DNA of 64,000 bases, taken from positions 1,240,001 through 1,304,000 of the forward strand of contig CBDAUN010000003.1 of assembly GCA_965200645.1 (NCBI GenBank), written 5' to 3'. A program made the translations under genes and the position numbers. Shown piece by piece: positions 17,385 to 26,050 of this stretch. This stretch comes from CBDAUN01 sp965200645 (GTDB lineage: Bacteria; Pseudomonadota; Gammaproteobacteria; Arenicellales; JAJDZL01). Numbering within the stretch: position 1 is the stretch's first letter; each line of letters begins with the position of its first letter. The notes under the pieces are model-generated. The model did no database searches, had not been told where the DNA came from, and worked only from the letters and a program-made list of their open reading frames with translations.

Positions 17385-18968
17385 ATGGCATCAACGTCTA
17401 CGGCAGCACACGATCACCACCATGATCATCGTCCAACCGGAATAATGCGGTGGCTCACAACCACGAATCATAAGGACATTGGGACAATGTACCTGATTTT
17501 CTCTCTGACGATGTTCTTCGTCGGAGGGGTCATGGCACTTGCAGTTCGAGCAGAACTGTTTCAACCCGGCTTGCAAGTCGTTAATCCGCAACTATTCAAC
17601 TCGCTAACGACGATGCATGCACTGATTATGATTTTCGGTGCGATCATGCCTGGATTTGTGGGATTTGCCAACTGGCTCATACCTCTAATGATTGGCGCTC
17701 CGGACATGGCACTGCCACGCATGAATAACTGGAGCTTCTGGATTCTGCCCTTTGCCTTCGCTTTATTGCTCGGAAGTTTGCTAACTGCCGGAGGAGGGCC
17801 GTCGGCAGGTTGGACGCTCTATGCTCCACTGTCGGTTCAAGGGGGTGTGGGGGTCGATATGACCATATTATCTATCCACATGATGGGTATTTCCTCTGTG
17901 CTTGGTGCAATAAACATTATTGTCACAATCATGAATATGCGGGCCCCGGGCATGTATTTGATGAAGATGCCGTTGTTCGTCTGGACTTGGCTGATAACCG
18001 CATTTTTGCTGATCGCAGTGATGCCTGTGCTTGCCGGTGCAGTAACAATGCTACTCACGGATAGACATTTTGGCACTGCATTCTTTGATCCAGCAGGCGG
18101 TGGAGACCCAGTGATGTTCCAGCATATCTTTTGGTTTTTTGGACATCCCGAAGTGTACATTCTGATTCTTCCGGCATTTGGAATTATCTCTCAGATCATC
18201 CCAACATTCTCCCGCAAGCCACTATTCGGATACGATTCGATGGTATTTGCAACTGCTGGTATCGCATTTTTATCATTCATCGTTTGGGCACATCATATGT
18301 TTACAGTGGGTATGCCGCTAGCAGGTGAGCTGTACTTTATGTACGCGACAATGTTAATTGCTGTGCCTACCGGTGTGAAAGTGTTTAACTGGGTTGCGAC
18401 GATGTGGCGAGGGTCACTGACCTTCGAAACACCCATGCTCTATGCAGTGGCAGTCGTATTTCTGTTTACCATTGGCGGGCTATCAGGTTTGATGCTTGCA
18501 ATTGTCCCGGCGGATTTTCAGTATCACGACACATACTTCGTAGTGGCGCACTTCCACTATGTGCTGTTTGCCGGCTCCATCATGGCTATGATGGGAGCGG
18601 TGTATTACTGGCTGCCGAAGTGGACCGGCAGAATGTACAACGAAAGACTTGGTAAGTGGCACTTTTGGCTGACAGTAATATTCTTCAATCTGACGTTCTT
18701 CCCACAACACTTTTTAGGACTGGCAGGTATGCCACGGCGTATTCCCGACTATGCGGTTCAATTTACCGAGTTCAACGTCATCTCAACGATTGGTGCATAC
18801 GGTCTTGGTTTTGCGCAATTGATTTTCGTTTACGTCATCATTCAGTGCGTTCGCGGTGTCACCGAAAAAGCAACTACTCAAGTTTGGGAGGGCGCAGAGG
18901 GGCTCGAATGGACGATCGAATCGCCACCGCCTTATCATACGTTTTCTACTCCACCAGTGGTGAAGTAA
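17385..18968 (+). CDS. ctaD: Cytochrome c oxidase subunit I
   Basis: Subunit I carries the low-spin haem a and the haem a3-CuB oxygen-reducing site. The 527-residue protein has about twelve transmembrane helices. The CuB His and cross-linked Tyr are in FGHPEVYILILP, two further CuB His in AHHMFTVGM, and the haem His pair in VVAHFHYV; the first haem His is in TTMHALIM. The N-terminus carries a His/Asp-rich patch (residues 9-15, HDHHHDH) before the first helix, perhaps a copper-binding tail. It is an A-family heme-copper oxidase, proton pumping being expected from the family. Confidence 0.97.
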   Translation: MASTSTAAHDHHHDHRPTGIMRWLTTTNHKDIGTMYLIFSLTMFFVGGVMALAVRAELFQPGLQVVNPQLFNSLTTMHALIMIFGAIMPGFVGFANWLIPLMIGAPDMALPRMNNWSFWILPFAFALLLGSLLTAGGGPSAGWTLYAPLSVQGGVGVDMTILSIHMMGISSVLGAINIIVTIMNMRAPGMYLMKMPLFVWTWLITAFLLIAVMPVLAGAVTMLLTDRHFGTAFFDPAGGGDPVMFQHIFWFFGHPEVYILILPAFGIISQIIPTFSRKPLFGYDSMVFATAGIAFLSFIVWAHHMFTVGMPLAGELYFMYATMLIAVPTGVKVFNWVATMWRGSLTFETPMLYAVAVVFLFTIGGLSGLMLAIVPADFQYHDTYFVVAHFHYVLFAGSIMAMMGAVYYWLPKWTGRMYNERLGKWHFWLTVIFFNLTFFPQHFLGLAGMPRRIPDYAVQFTEFNVISTIGAYGLGFAQLIFVYVIIQCVRGVTEKATTQVWEGAEGLEWTIESPPPYHTFSTPPVVK

Positions 18969-18981
18969 TCAGGTTTAACTC

Positions 18982-19083
18982 ATGGATGAAGAAAAAAAGC
19001 GAATTAGTAACGTTAAGTTCGCCTGGGGGTTGGGCATCATCTGCATGATTGTCTTCGCGGGCATGATTATTCAATACTGGTAG
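18982..19083 (+). CDS. Small membrane protein in oxidase operon (33 aa)
   Basis: ATG at 18982 to TAG at 19083 encodes 33 residues: a charged N-terminus (MDEEKKRISNVKF) and one hydrophobic helix (AWGLGIICMIVFAGMII) ending in QYW. Position between ctaD and ctaG, charge pattern and length match the cytochrome oxidase small assembly protein found there in many gammaproteobacteria. It fits tightly: 13 bp after ctaD and 7 bp before ctaG, leaving no better use for the sequence. Its role is probably in subunit I/CuB assembly, inferred from position. Confidence 0.8.
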   Translation: MDEEKKRISNVKFAWGLGIICMIVFAGMIIQYW

Positions 19084-19090
19084 CAAGTTC

Positions 19091-19651
19091 ATGGAGAAGA
19101 TTAAACCGAGATCCAACAAACGACTAGTCGTCCTCTTGATGCTCGTCGTATCTGGCATGTTTGGGTTTGGTTACGCTCTAGTTCCGCTGTACGATCTGTT
19201 TTGCGAGATAACCGGAATCGGCGGTAAACCGATTGTCGCAGAAGTCACGGAAACACCACAATCAATTGTTGTGGACACAACTCGTGATGTAACGGTTGAG
19301 TTCACCACAGTATCGACCAATGGGCTGGCTTGGGAAGTAGAACCTGAATTTAACAAAGTTAAAGTTAACCCCGGTGAAATACTGCAAGTAAATTATGTTG
19401 CACTGAATACAGCAAACCGAGAGACGACAGCACAAGCAGTGCCGAGTGTGGCACCTTTTCAGGCATCAAAGTACTTGGTCAAAATGGAGTGCTTTTGCTT
19501 TACCTCTCAAAAATTGGCGCCAGGCACAGCAAAAGTTATGCCTGTAGTGTTTTATATTGATCCGGATGTACCAAAGGACATAAATACCTTCACCTTGGCT
19601 TACAGCCTTTTTGAAGTGGAAGATAAGGAAATTCCGGCAAAAGGAACCTAA
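19091..19651 (+). CDS. ctaG: Cytochrome c oxidase assembly protein CtaG (Cox11)
   Basis: CtaG/Cox11 inserts copper into the CuB site of subunit I. The 186-residue protein has an N-terminal membrane anchor (about residues 11-31) followed by VPLYDLFCEITGIGG, the family signature with its conserved Cys, and a periplasmic immunoglobulin-like domain with the copper-binding CFCF motif near residue 134. The normal length and operon position (between the 33-residue protein and coxC) support the call. The equivalent CuA chaperone, Sco, is not in the window. Confidence 0.96.
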   Translation: MEKIKPRSNKRLVVLLMLVVSGMFGFGYALVPLYDLFCEITGIGGKPIVAEVTETPQSIVVDTTRDVTVEFTTVSTNGLAWEVEPEFNKVKVNPGEILQVNYVALNTANRETTAQAVPSVAPFQASKYLVKMECFCFTSQKLAPGTAKVMPVVFYIDPDVPKDINTFTLAYSLFEVEDKEIPAKGT

Positions 19652-19674
19652 ACAATCGCAGAAAAGGAGCAAAA

Positions 19675-20550
19675 ATGAGCGCAAACGGCGATTATTACCT
19701 ACCAGATCCTAGTCCGTGGCCACTGGTCGCATCGGTCGGCCTGTTCACCCTAGCCGGCGGATTCGTCATGATGCTCAACGATGTCGACATAGCGCCATGG
19801 GTGATGGCCGTCGGAGGATTCATCATCGCATTCATGATGTTTGGATGGTTCGGTGTCGTTGTCGGGGAAAGTGAACGGGGAAAGTATAACGCTCACGTCG
19901 ACATTTCATTCCGAATGAGTATGCTCTGGTTCATTTTTTCGGAAGTTATGTTTTTTGGCGGATTCTTTGGCGCATTGTTTTATGCCAGAAATCTGTCGGT
20001 ACCGTGGCTGGCGGAAACAGACCTGCTGTGGTACGGCTATGACGGTGGCTGGCCAACCGCCGGTCCCATGGGACCCGAGGTTATCGCTGCCGATACGGCT
20101 ATTTCTTCTGCGAATCAATTCTCAACCATTGGCGCTTGGGGAATACCGGTCTGGAATACACTGATTCTTTTAACATCGAGCGTTACAGTTACTATTGCTC
20201 ACTGGGCGTTAAAGAAAGACCAGCGTCAGCAACTCATTATTTGGCTTGCAATTACGGTGATCTTGGGGTTCCTCTTTTTAGCTTTGCAAATTGCGGAATA
20301 TGTTCACGCATATGCCGATCTTGGGTTGACTCTAGGAACTGGAGTTTATGGTGCAACATTCTTTATGTTGACGGGATTTCACGGAGCTCATGTCACGATA
20401 GGGGCCATCATCCTAACCGTGATCTTGGTGCGATGCGTAAGAGGCCACTTTTTACCTGACCATCACTTCGCGTTTGAAGCGGGTGCCTGGTACTGGCACT
20501 TTGTCGATACAGTCTGGGTGGGACTGTTTATTTTCGTATACGTGGTTTAG
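19675..20550 (+). CDS. coxC: Cytochrome c oxidase subunit III
   Basis: Subunit III (291 residues) is a seven-helix membrane protein that stabilises subunit I. Signatures include the N-terminal YYLPDPSPWPLV, the FFGGFF/AFF-like helix start around residue 95, and the C-terminal TGFHGAHVTIG and AGAWYWHFVDTVW. AAAAGGAGC lies directly upstream of the ATG as a ribosome site. It is the last forward gene before the antisense-oriented DUF2909 gene. Confidence 0.96.
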   Translation: MSANGDYYLPDPSPWPLVASVGLFTLAGGFVMMLNDVDIAPWVMAVGGFIIAFMMFGWFGVVVGESERGKYNAHVDISFRMSMLWFIFSEVMFFGGFFGALFYARNLSVPWLAETDLLWYGYDGGWPTAGPMGPEVIAADTAISSANQFSTIGAWGIPVWNTLILLTSSVTVTIAHWALKKDQRQQLIIWLAITVILGFLFLALQIAEYVHAYADLGLTLGTGVYGATFFMLTGFHGAHVTIGAIILTVILVRCVRGHFLPDHHFAFEAGAWYWHFVDTVWVGLFIFVYVV

Positions 20551-20569
20551 GCGAGTAAGCGCAAGCGCC

Positions 20570-20812
20570 TTATTGTGCTTGTTCAGTAACTTTAGGCGGT
20601 ATGGGGATGGTATTGCTCGGTGTGATCCACCCAGTATAGATGCCACCGACAATCATCGCGAATAGCAGCACCCAAATTGCCACTCGTGCTGTCAGGGCTT
20701 TCACCGTGCGTGTGCTTTGTCCACGATCCTTGTAAAAGTAGTAAAACGCTGAGCCAAGCGATCCTATCATCAGTACAACGAGAATTGCAATGAGGATTTT
20801 GTCTACACTCAT
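20570..20812 (-). CDS. DUF2909 twin-helix membrane protein
   Basis: The 80-residue protein has two hydrophobic segments (about 6-27 and 45-62) separated by the charged loop YKDRGQSTRTVKALTAR, the pattern of DUF2909. Genes of this family characteristically sit in reverse orientation between coxC and SURF1 in gammaproteobacteria, exactly as here. A role in oxidase assembly has been suggested by position only. It converges with coxC with 19 bp between stops. Confidence 0.8.
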   Translation of the reverse strand: MSVDKILIAILVVLMIGSLGSAFYYFYKDRGQSTRTVKALTARVAIWVLLFAMIVGGIYTGWITPSNTIPIPPKVTEQAQ

Positions 20813-20969
20813 AGAATCGAACCCAATTTCAATTGATGGGATTGGGATTGCAGTATCCTTACCGCATCATTTCTCGCCGTTTCTCGGTTGCCAATGAGGG
20901 TGAATTGAAGCCTGAATTATATCCGCACTATTTGCGATCAAAACGCTTGGATTAGCAAAAGCGAGTGCT

Positions 20970-21698
20970 ATGTCACAAAAATATCGCCAAAAAATTATTC
21001 CCACAGTTTGTGTCTTTATATTGACTCCGGCGTTGATTTATCTCGGTTTTTGGCAACTTGATCGAGCACAGCATAAAGCCGAACGCATGCAGTCTTTTGC
21101 AGCTCGCACAACTGCACCCACCATTACCGTCGGTGCTCAGATGGAAACCCCAAACGAAATTGAATTTCATTCGGTTAAAGCAACTGGCGTATGGGATCAG
21201 ACCAAAGAGTTCCTTTTAGATAATCAGGTGTTAAATTCAAGAGCCGGGTATCACGTCATTACGCCATTAATTCTGCGTGATGGTAAAACAGCAGTGCTCG
21301 TCAATCGAGGATGGGTAGCGGCAAAACCCGACCGACGACAACTGCCGCAAGTGGAAGAAGTTTTGGGAACCACAACAGTGAGCGGAGTCGCAGTCGTACC
21401 TCCGAGCGAGAGTTTTCTACTTAAGGAACAAAACCCCATAGAACAGGAATGGGAGAAGGTCTGGCAAGCACTGGATTTAGACAGATTCCGTGAAGCCCTT
21501 GATTACCGGCTGCATGAATTTGTGATTGTGCTAGACGAAGAACATTCAGACGTGCTCGAATACCACTTGAACAAGCCAACCGGCGAATGGATTATTCGGC
21601 ACAAGGCGTATGCATTTCAATGGTTCGCCCTTGCAGCAACGCTTCTTGTAATATACTTTGTCGTGGGTTTTCGACGAAAAAGATCATCGACTCAATAA
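20970..21698 (+). CDS. SURF1 family oxidase assembly protein
   Basis: SURF1 proteins assist haem a delivery to subunit I. The 242-residue protein has the expected layout: one helix at about residues 10-27 (with GFWQLDRA directly after), a periplasmic domain including NRGWVA, and a second helix at about 214-234 followed by a short basic tail. It is co-directional with ctaB, 128 bp upstream. Its presence implies an a-type haem oxidase, although ctaA is not in this operon. Confidence 0.93.
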   Translation: MSQKYRQKIIPTVCVFILTPALIYLGFWQLDRAQHKAERMQSFAARTTAPTITVGAQMETPNEIEFHSVKATGVWDQTKEFLLDNQVLNSRAGYHVITPLILRDGKTAVLVNRGWVAAKPDRRQLPQVEEVLGTTTVSGVAVVPPSESFLLKEQNPIEQEWEKVWQALDLDRFREALDYRLHEFVIVLDEEHSDVLEYHLNKPTGEWIIRHKAYAFQWFALAATLLVIYFVVGFRRKRSSTQ

Positions 21699-21710
21699 GT
21701 AACGTCGAAA

Positions 21711-21830
21711 GTGAATAGTTCATACAACGTTGATTACTATCTGGATTCATTTCGACTGTTACCGACGATCTTGGGAAGCACCGATTCTAGCCAACACAAT
21801 TCTCCTTCCAAGTTGACTACAGCCCAATGA
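21711..21830 (+). CDS. Possible 39-residue peptide coupled to ctaB
   Basis: A GTG at 21711 opens 39 codons ending in a TGA that overlaps the ctaB ATG (ATGA). The product would be hydrophilic (NSSYNVDYYLDS and a Ser/Gln/His-rich middle) with no recognised family. There is a GAAA stretch but no convincing ribosome site. The neat stop-start overlap is the only positive evidence, so it may be a leader for translational coupling, a remnant of genes usually found here (ctaA region), or chance. Confidence 0.25.
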   Translation: MNSSYNVDYYLDSFRLLPTILGSTDSSQHNSPSKLTTAQ

Positions 21831-22738
21831 CATTTGAAGTTTCTGCACGCTCGCAAGTTTTGCCTTGGCCAGCTGTCATTCGTGAGTTCTACCGCCTCAC
21901 GAAACCACGAGTTGTTGCTCTCATTATGTTTACTGCGGTTGCCGGAATGTTTCTTGCAATCCCGGAATTGCCTGATTTGATAACGGTATTACTGGCTACC
22001 GTGGGTATTGGTCTGTCGGCCGGAGCTGCCGCCGCGGTCAATCACGTACTGGACGCGGATGCCGATTCTGTCATGAAGCGTACCCAAAATCGTCCACTTC
22101 CAACTGGGACTGTTGGAACCAAGCATGCCTTAGTCCTTGCATTTTTGTTGGCAGCCATATCTATGGCACTTTTAGTCGCAACGATTAATACACTGACAGC
22201 CTTGCTAACGTTCTTTTCCTTAATCGGTTACGCGGTTGTATATACGGTTTTTTTAAAACACGCTACGCCGCAGAATATAGTCATTGGCGGAGCAGCCGGA
22301 GCAATGCCGCCTGTTTTGGGTTGGACAGCCATCACAGGTGAACTCAGCACCGATGCGTTCTTGCTTTTCCTAATTATCTTTTGTTGGACGCCACCCCATT
22401 TTTGGGCATTGGCACTCTACCGAGAACTAGATTATTCCAAGGCAAACATCCCGATGCTTCCGGTAACTCACGGCCAAAAGTTCACCCTGCTGCACATCCT
22501 GCTTTATACCATCCTGCTGATTGCAGTGACTTACATGCCATTTGCTACGGGTATGTTTGGGCTCATTTATCTTTGTATCACATCTGTGCTAAATGGAATT
22601 TTTCTTTACTATTCGGTTCGACTGTTTCAGTCATACAGCGATAGCCTTGCCCGCAGAACTTTTCGATTCTCAATTCACTATCTGGCGGTATTGTTCGTCG
22701 CCATGCTCGTGGACCACTACTGGTATATCTCCATTTGA
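21827..22738 (+). CDS. ctaB: Protoheme IX farnesyltransferase (haem O synthase)
   Basis: CtaB adds a farnesyl group to haem b to make haem O, precursor of haem A. The 303-residue UbiA-family protein has about eight to nine helices; the prenyl-diphosphate/metal motif NHVLDADADSVMKRT lies near residues 72-86 followed by NRPLPTG, and the second Asp-rich loop is LYRELDYSKANIPM. The Trp-rich FCWTPPHFWALAL is typical. Normally ctaA, converting haem O to haem A, is adjacent; here it is missing. Confidence 0.95.
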   Translation: MTFEVSARSQVLPWPAVIREFYRLTKPRVVALIMFTAVAGMFLAIPELPDLITVLLATVGIGLSAGAAAAVNHVLDADADSVMKRTQNRPLPTGTVGTKHALVLAFLLAAISMALLVATINTLTALLTFFSLIGYAVVYTVFLKHATPQNIVIGGAAGAMPPVLGWTAITGELSTDAFLLFLIIFCWTPPHFWALALYRELDYSKANIPMLPVTHGQKFTLLHILLYTILLIAVTYMPFATGMFGLIYLCITSVLNGIFLYYSVRLFQSYSDSLARRTFRFSIHYLAVLFVAMLVDHYWYISI

Positions 22739-22785
22739 GTAGACGTTTTTTGCCTAAACAATTACGCAAAACTTAACACTGACCG

Positions 22786-24174
22786 GTGACCACGACATCC
22801 GACATTTCTGCAGTAATGGGACTGTCTCCATTGGATGGTCGCTATAGCGAGGCTGTTCAGCCTCTGCGGTACATTTTTAGCGAATTTGGACTCATTCGAC
22901 TTAGAGTTTTCGTTGAAATTGAATGGCTGCTGGCACTAACGCGTAATACCAGTTTACAGGAATTGGGGCCACTGCCATTTCAAATAAACAACAAACTACG
23001 CACGATCGTCTCGAACTTTACGGAAGATGATGCGATGGCTGTGAAAGAGATAGAAAAACAGACAAACCATGATGTCAAGGCGGTTGAATACTACATTAAG
23101 GAACGTATAGACGAAATTCCCGGACTGGAACGAGTCCGTGAATTCGTACACTTCGGGTGCACCTCCTACGACATCAATGACAATTGTTTTGGCTTAATGC
23201 TCGTTCAGGCACGTAACGAAGTTTTGGTTCCGCTGTTAAAGGAGTTGGTTGAACATCTGCAATCAAACGCAACTGAATATGCTTCAGTACCAATGCTCTC
23301 CCGCACCCATGGTCAGCCAGCGTCAACGACAACCGTGGGCAAAGAGATCAATGTATTTGTCCACCGACTGGAAAGGCAAATTCAGTTGTTTGAGGAAATA
23401 AAGATTAATGGCAAATTTGGCGGTGCAGTCGGTAACTATAACGCACTGGTTTCAGCCTATCCAGATGTGGATTGGCCAGCGTTCAATAGTCTGTTCGTCG
23501 AGAAGGTTCTTGGCTTGCATTACAACCCCATGACCACGCAAACGGAACCTCATGACTATATTGGGGAATATTGTCATACCATTCAAAGAATCAATTCAAT
23601 ACTGCTTGACTTGTGTCGAGATTTTTGGGGATATATCTCGCTCGGCTACTTCAAACAAGTGGCTCAAAAAGCTGAGGTCGGGTCATCGACCATGCCGCAT
23701 AAGGTCAATCCCATAGACTTTGAAAACGCAGAAGGCAACCTTGGCATGGCCAATGCAAACTTGGGACATCTTGCAGAGAAACTTCCCGTCAGCCGGTGGC
23801 AGCGTGATTTAAGTGATTCAACCGTCCTTAGAAATCTTGGTATCGGCGTAGGCTACAGTCTGATTGCCTATCATTCAATTTTGAAGGGATTAAGAAAACT
23901 TGATGTCAACAGGGAACGCCTGAATGAAGATTTGGACAATGCTTGGGAAATATTGAGCGAGCCAATACAAACGGTCATGCGCAAACATGGTGCCGATATC
24001 CCATACGAACAACTAAAGCAGTTAACACGGGGAGTGAAGGTTACGCAACAAACCTTGCATGAGTTTATTGAGCAACTGGGCTTACCACAGAAAGAAAAGG
24101 AACGGCTTTTGGCATTAACTCCTCACTCCTATCTCGGACAAGCTATCGAACTAGCAAAATTGGCTCCTAATTGA
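22786..24174 (+). CDS. purB: Adenylosuccinate lyase
   Basis: PurB releases fumarate from SAICAR and from adenylosuccinate, acting twice in purine synthesis. The 462-residue protein belongs to the E. coli-type long PurB with LSPLDGRYSEAV near the N-terminus, SRTHGQPAS with the catalytic His around residue 176, and the fumarase-superfamily signature GSSTMPHKVNPIDFE near 302. Translation probably starts at the GTG at 22786; a Met ten residues later is possible but would leave little before the conserved start. With purM/purN 20 kb away the pur genes are scattered. Confidence 0.96.
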   Translation: MTTTSDISAVMGLSPLDGRYSEAVQPLRYIFSEFGLIRLRVFVEIEWLLALTRNTSLQELGPLPFQINNKLRTIVSNFTEDDAMAVKEIEKQTNHDVKAVEYYIKERIDEIPGLERVREFVHFGCTSYDINDNCFGLMLVQARNEVLVPLLKELVEHLQSNATEYASVPMLSRTHGQPASTTTVGKEINVFVHRLERQIQLFEEIKINGKFGGAVGNYNALVSAYPDVDWPAFNSLFVEKVLGLHYNPMTTQTEPHDYIGEYCHTIQRINSILLDLCRDFWGYISLGYFKQVAQKAEVGSSTMPHKVNPIDFENAEGNLGMANANLGHLAEKLPVSRWQRDLSDSTVLRNLGIGVGYSLIAYHSILKGLRKLDVNRERLNEDLDNAWEILSEPIQTVMRKHGADIPYEQLKQLTRGVKVTQQTLHEFIEQLGLPQKEKERLLALTPHSYLGQAIELAKLAPN

Positions 24175-24184
24175 AAGTGAAGCC

Positions 24185-24928
24185 GTGTCGGGCATAACTT
24201 CAATGAGACTGTCCAAATACTTGTCGCAGAACAACATTTGTTCTCGCCGCGAAGCTGAGTACTTTATAAACCAAGGCTGGCTTAAAGTTGACGGACAAGT
24301 TGTTCGAGAACAAGGCACGCAAGTCACAGAATCCAGTGTCGTAGTGCTTAATCCGCAGGCCAAAGACTACCAAAATCGACTAGTTACTATACTGTTGCAT
24401 AAACCCATAGGCTATGTATCAGGGCAGCCGGAACAAGGCAACAAGCCGGCGGTTAAGTTGATTCGCAAGAAAAACTGTCAAGGGAATCCAAACCAAAATG
24501 GTGACATCAAAGTCAAATGGCCATTAACAGGACTTGCACCCGCAGGACGGCTAGATTCCGACTCAACCGGGTTTTTAGTTTTTACACAAGACGGTAGAAT
24601 TGCTCGTAAACTCATTGGACCTGACTCGGAAATTGAAAAGGAATACCTGGTGAGAACTGATTCGCAAATCAGCAGTCGTCAACAATCAACCCTATCTGGT
24701 GGATTGTCGCTTGATGGGAAAAAGTTGAAACCAGCCAAGATTGAAGTGATCGACAAGAAGTTTTTCAAATTTACCCTAACCGAAGGTCGAAACAGACAAA
24801 TCAGAAGGATGTGCGATCTAGTCGGATTAAGCGTAGTATCGCTCAAAAGGGTACGCATCGGCGGAATCGTATTGGGTGCCTTGCCTGTGGGTAAATGGCG
24901 CTACTTAACTGAAGGTGAACAGTTTTAA
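24185..24928 (+). CDS. S4-domain pseudouridine synthase, RluF/RsuA family
   Basis: The 247-residue protein has an N-terminal S4 RNA-binding domain (MRLSKYLSQNNICSRREAE) and a RsuA-type catalytic domain whose active Asp is in AGRLDSDSTGFLVF. The C-terminal GRNRQIRRMCDLVG is standard. Overall it looks most like RluF, which modifies 23S rRNA U2604, but RluB or RsuA function is possible. GTG at 24185 is the upstream start; the Met seven codons later (24203) is an alternative that begins right at the S4 domain. It overlaps pyrD by 14 bp. Confidence 0.88.
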   Translation: MSGITSMRLSKYLSQNNICSRREAEYFINQGWLKVDGQVVREQGTQVTESSVVVLNPQAKDYQNRLVTILLHKPIGYVSGQPEQGNKPAVKLIRKKNCQGNPNQNGDIKVKWPLTGLAPAGRLDSDSTGFLVFTQDGRIARKLIGPDSEIEKEYLVRTDSQISSRQQSTLSGGLSLDGKKLKPAKIEVIDKKFFKFTLTEGRNRQIRRMCDLVGLSVVSLKRVRIGGIVLGALPVGKWRYLTEGEQF

Positions 24929-26048
24929 GGTGGACGTCTACTCTGTTATTCGACCGCTAGCTTTTAGCACCGGTGCCATGTTGAGTCATCATTGCGCCCT
25001 TGCAGCATTGCGACTTGGACAATCCAACAATTACACCCTTAATTTGCAAAAAAAATTATGGCACAGTCCAGTTCCTAGTTTACCAATCAAGATATTTGGT
25101 CGTGAACTTAAACATCCGGTCGGTCTTGCAGCAGGTTATGACAAAGATGCTGTTGCACTTAAGTCACTTGCAGCAATGGGGTTCAGCTTTATAGAAGCGG
25201 GTACGGTGACTCCAAAGCCACAAGCAGGCAATCCTGATAAAAAAATTCTACGTATAGTAAAGGACCAGGCACTGGTAAACAGTTTGGGATTTAACAGTAA
25301 GGGACTGATTAAATTTCGAAAACAACTGCAGCAATTGGACGGTGATTCCAGATCCTTTATGCTAGGTGTCAATATTGGCAAAAACACCACGACGCCACTG
25401 GAAAAAGCCGTAAACGACTATGAAATCGGGTTGGAAGGGGTGTACGACTTTGCCGACTATGTCGTACTGAATCTTTCATCACCCAACTCACCGGGGTTAC
25501 GGGAATTGCAGACTGAAAACCACTTATGTAAATTACTATCGGCAATGCTGTCCAAGCGTTCCGAATTGGTTGAGCGCACTGGTGGTAGATTCGTCCCAAT
25601 TTCAATCAAACTTTCACCGGATTTAAATATCGGCCAAGTGCGAGAAATTGCAGACATACTGAAGCAGTACAAAGTGGACGCAATCATCGCAACCAATACG
25701 ACACTGGAACGACCGAAGTACTCGACACGACCGCATCCCAACTACAAACTGAAGGGAGGATTGAGCGGCAAGCCTCTGTGCCGACTATCGACAGAAGTCA
25801 TTCGATCACTGGCAAACGCCACGAATCACTCCATTCCAATTATTGGCGTCGGTGGTATTAGTACCGCCGAAGATGCATGGGAGAAAATGCGAGCCGGGGC
25901 GACTCTAGTACAAATTTACACTTCACTTATTTACTCCGGGCCCAAGGTCATTAGTGAAATAGTCTCCGGACTTAAAAAGTACGGTGCGGAGTACTCCCCA
26001 GATAGTTTTGCTGAGGCCCAAGCCCTCGCCCGTAAGTCGCGTCGTTAG
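24915..26048 (+). CDS. pyrD: Dihydroorotate dehydrogenase, class 2
   Basis: PyrD oxidises dihydroorotate to orotate and passes electrons to membrane quinone. The 377-residue protein has the class 2 N-terminal membrane-associating helices (YSVIRPLAFS and HHCALAALRLG) and the FMN barrel with GLAAGYDKDAVAL, NSLGFNSKG, the Asn/Ser active site segment LNLSSPNSPGLRELQ and the FMN phosphate loop IIGVGGIST. Ser is the catalytic base of class 2 enzymes. The start GTG lies inside the preceding gene; a GTG five codons later is an alternative. It meets argC tail to tail with two bases between. Confidence 0.95.
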   Translation: MNSFKVDVYSVIRPLAFSTGAMLSHHCALAALRLGQSNNYTLNLQKKLWHSPVPSLPIKIFGRELKHPVGLAAGYDKDAVALKSLAAMGFSFIEAGTVTPKPQAGNPDKKILRIVKDQALVNSLGFNSKGLIKFRKQLQQLDGDSRSFMLGVNIGKNTTTPLEKAVNDYEIGLEGVYDFADYVVLNLSSPNSPGLRELQTENHLCKLLSAMLSKRSELVERTGGRFVPISIKLSPDLNIGQVREIADILKQYKVDAIIATNTTLERPKYSTRPHPNYKLKGGLSGKPLCRLSTEVIRSLANATNHSIPIIGVGGISTAEDAWEKMRAGATLVQIYTSLIYSGPKVISEIVSGLKKYGAEYSPDSFAEAQALARKSRR

Positions 26049-26050
26049 CT

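Noticed and set aside
20551..20569. Small hairpin between coxC and DUF2909 as terminator
   Set aside because: The stem has a bulge and is only seven pairs, with no T-run.
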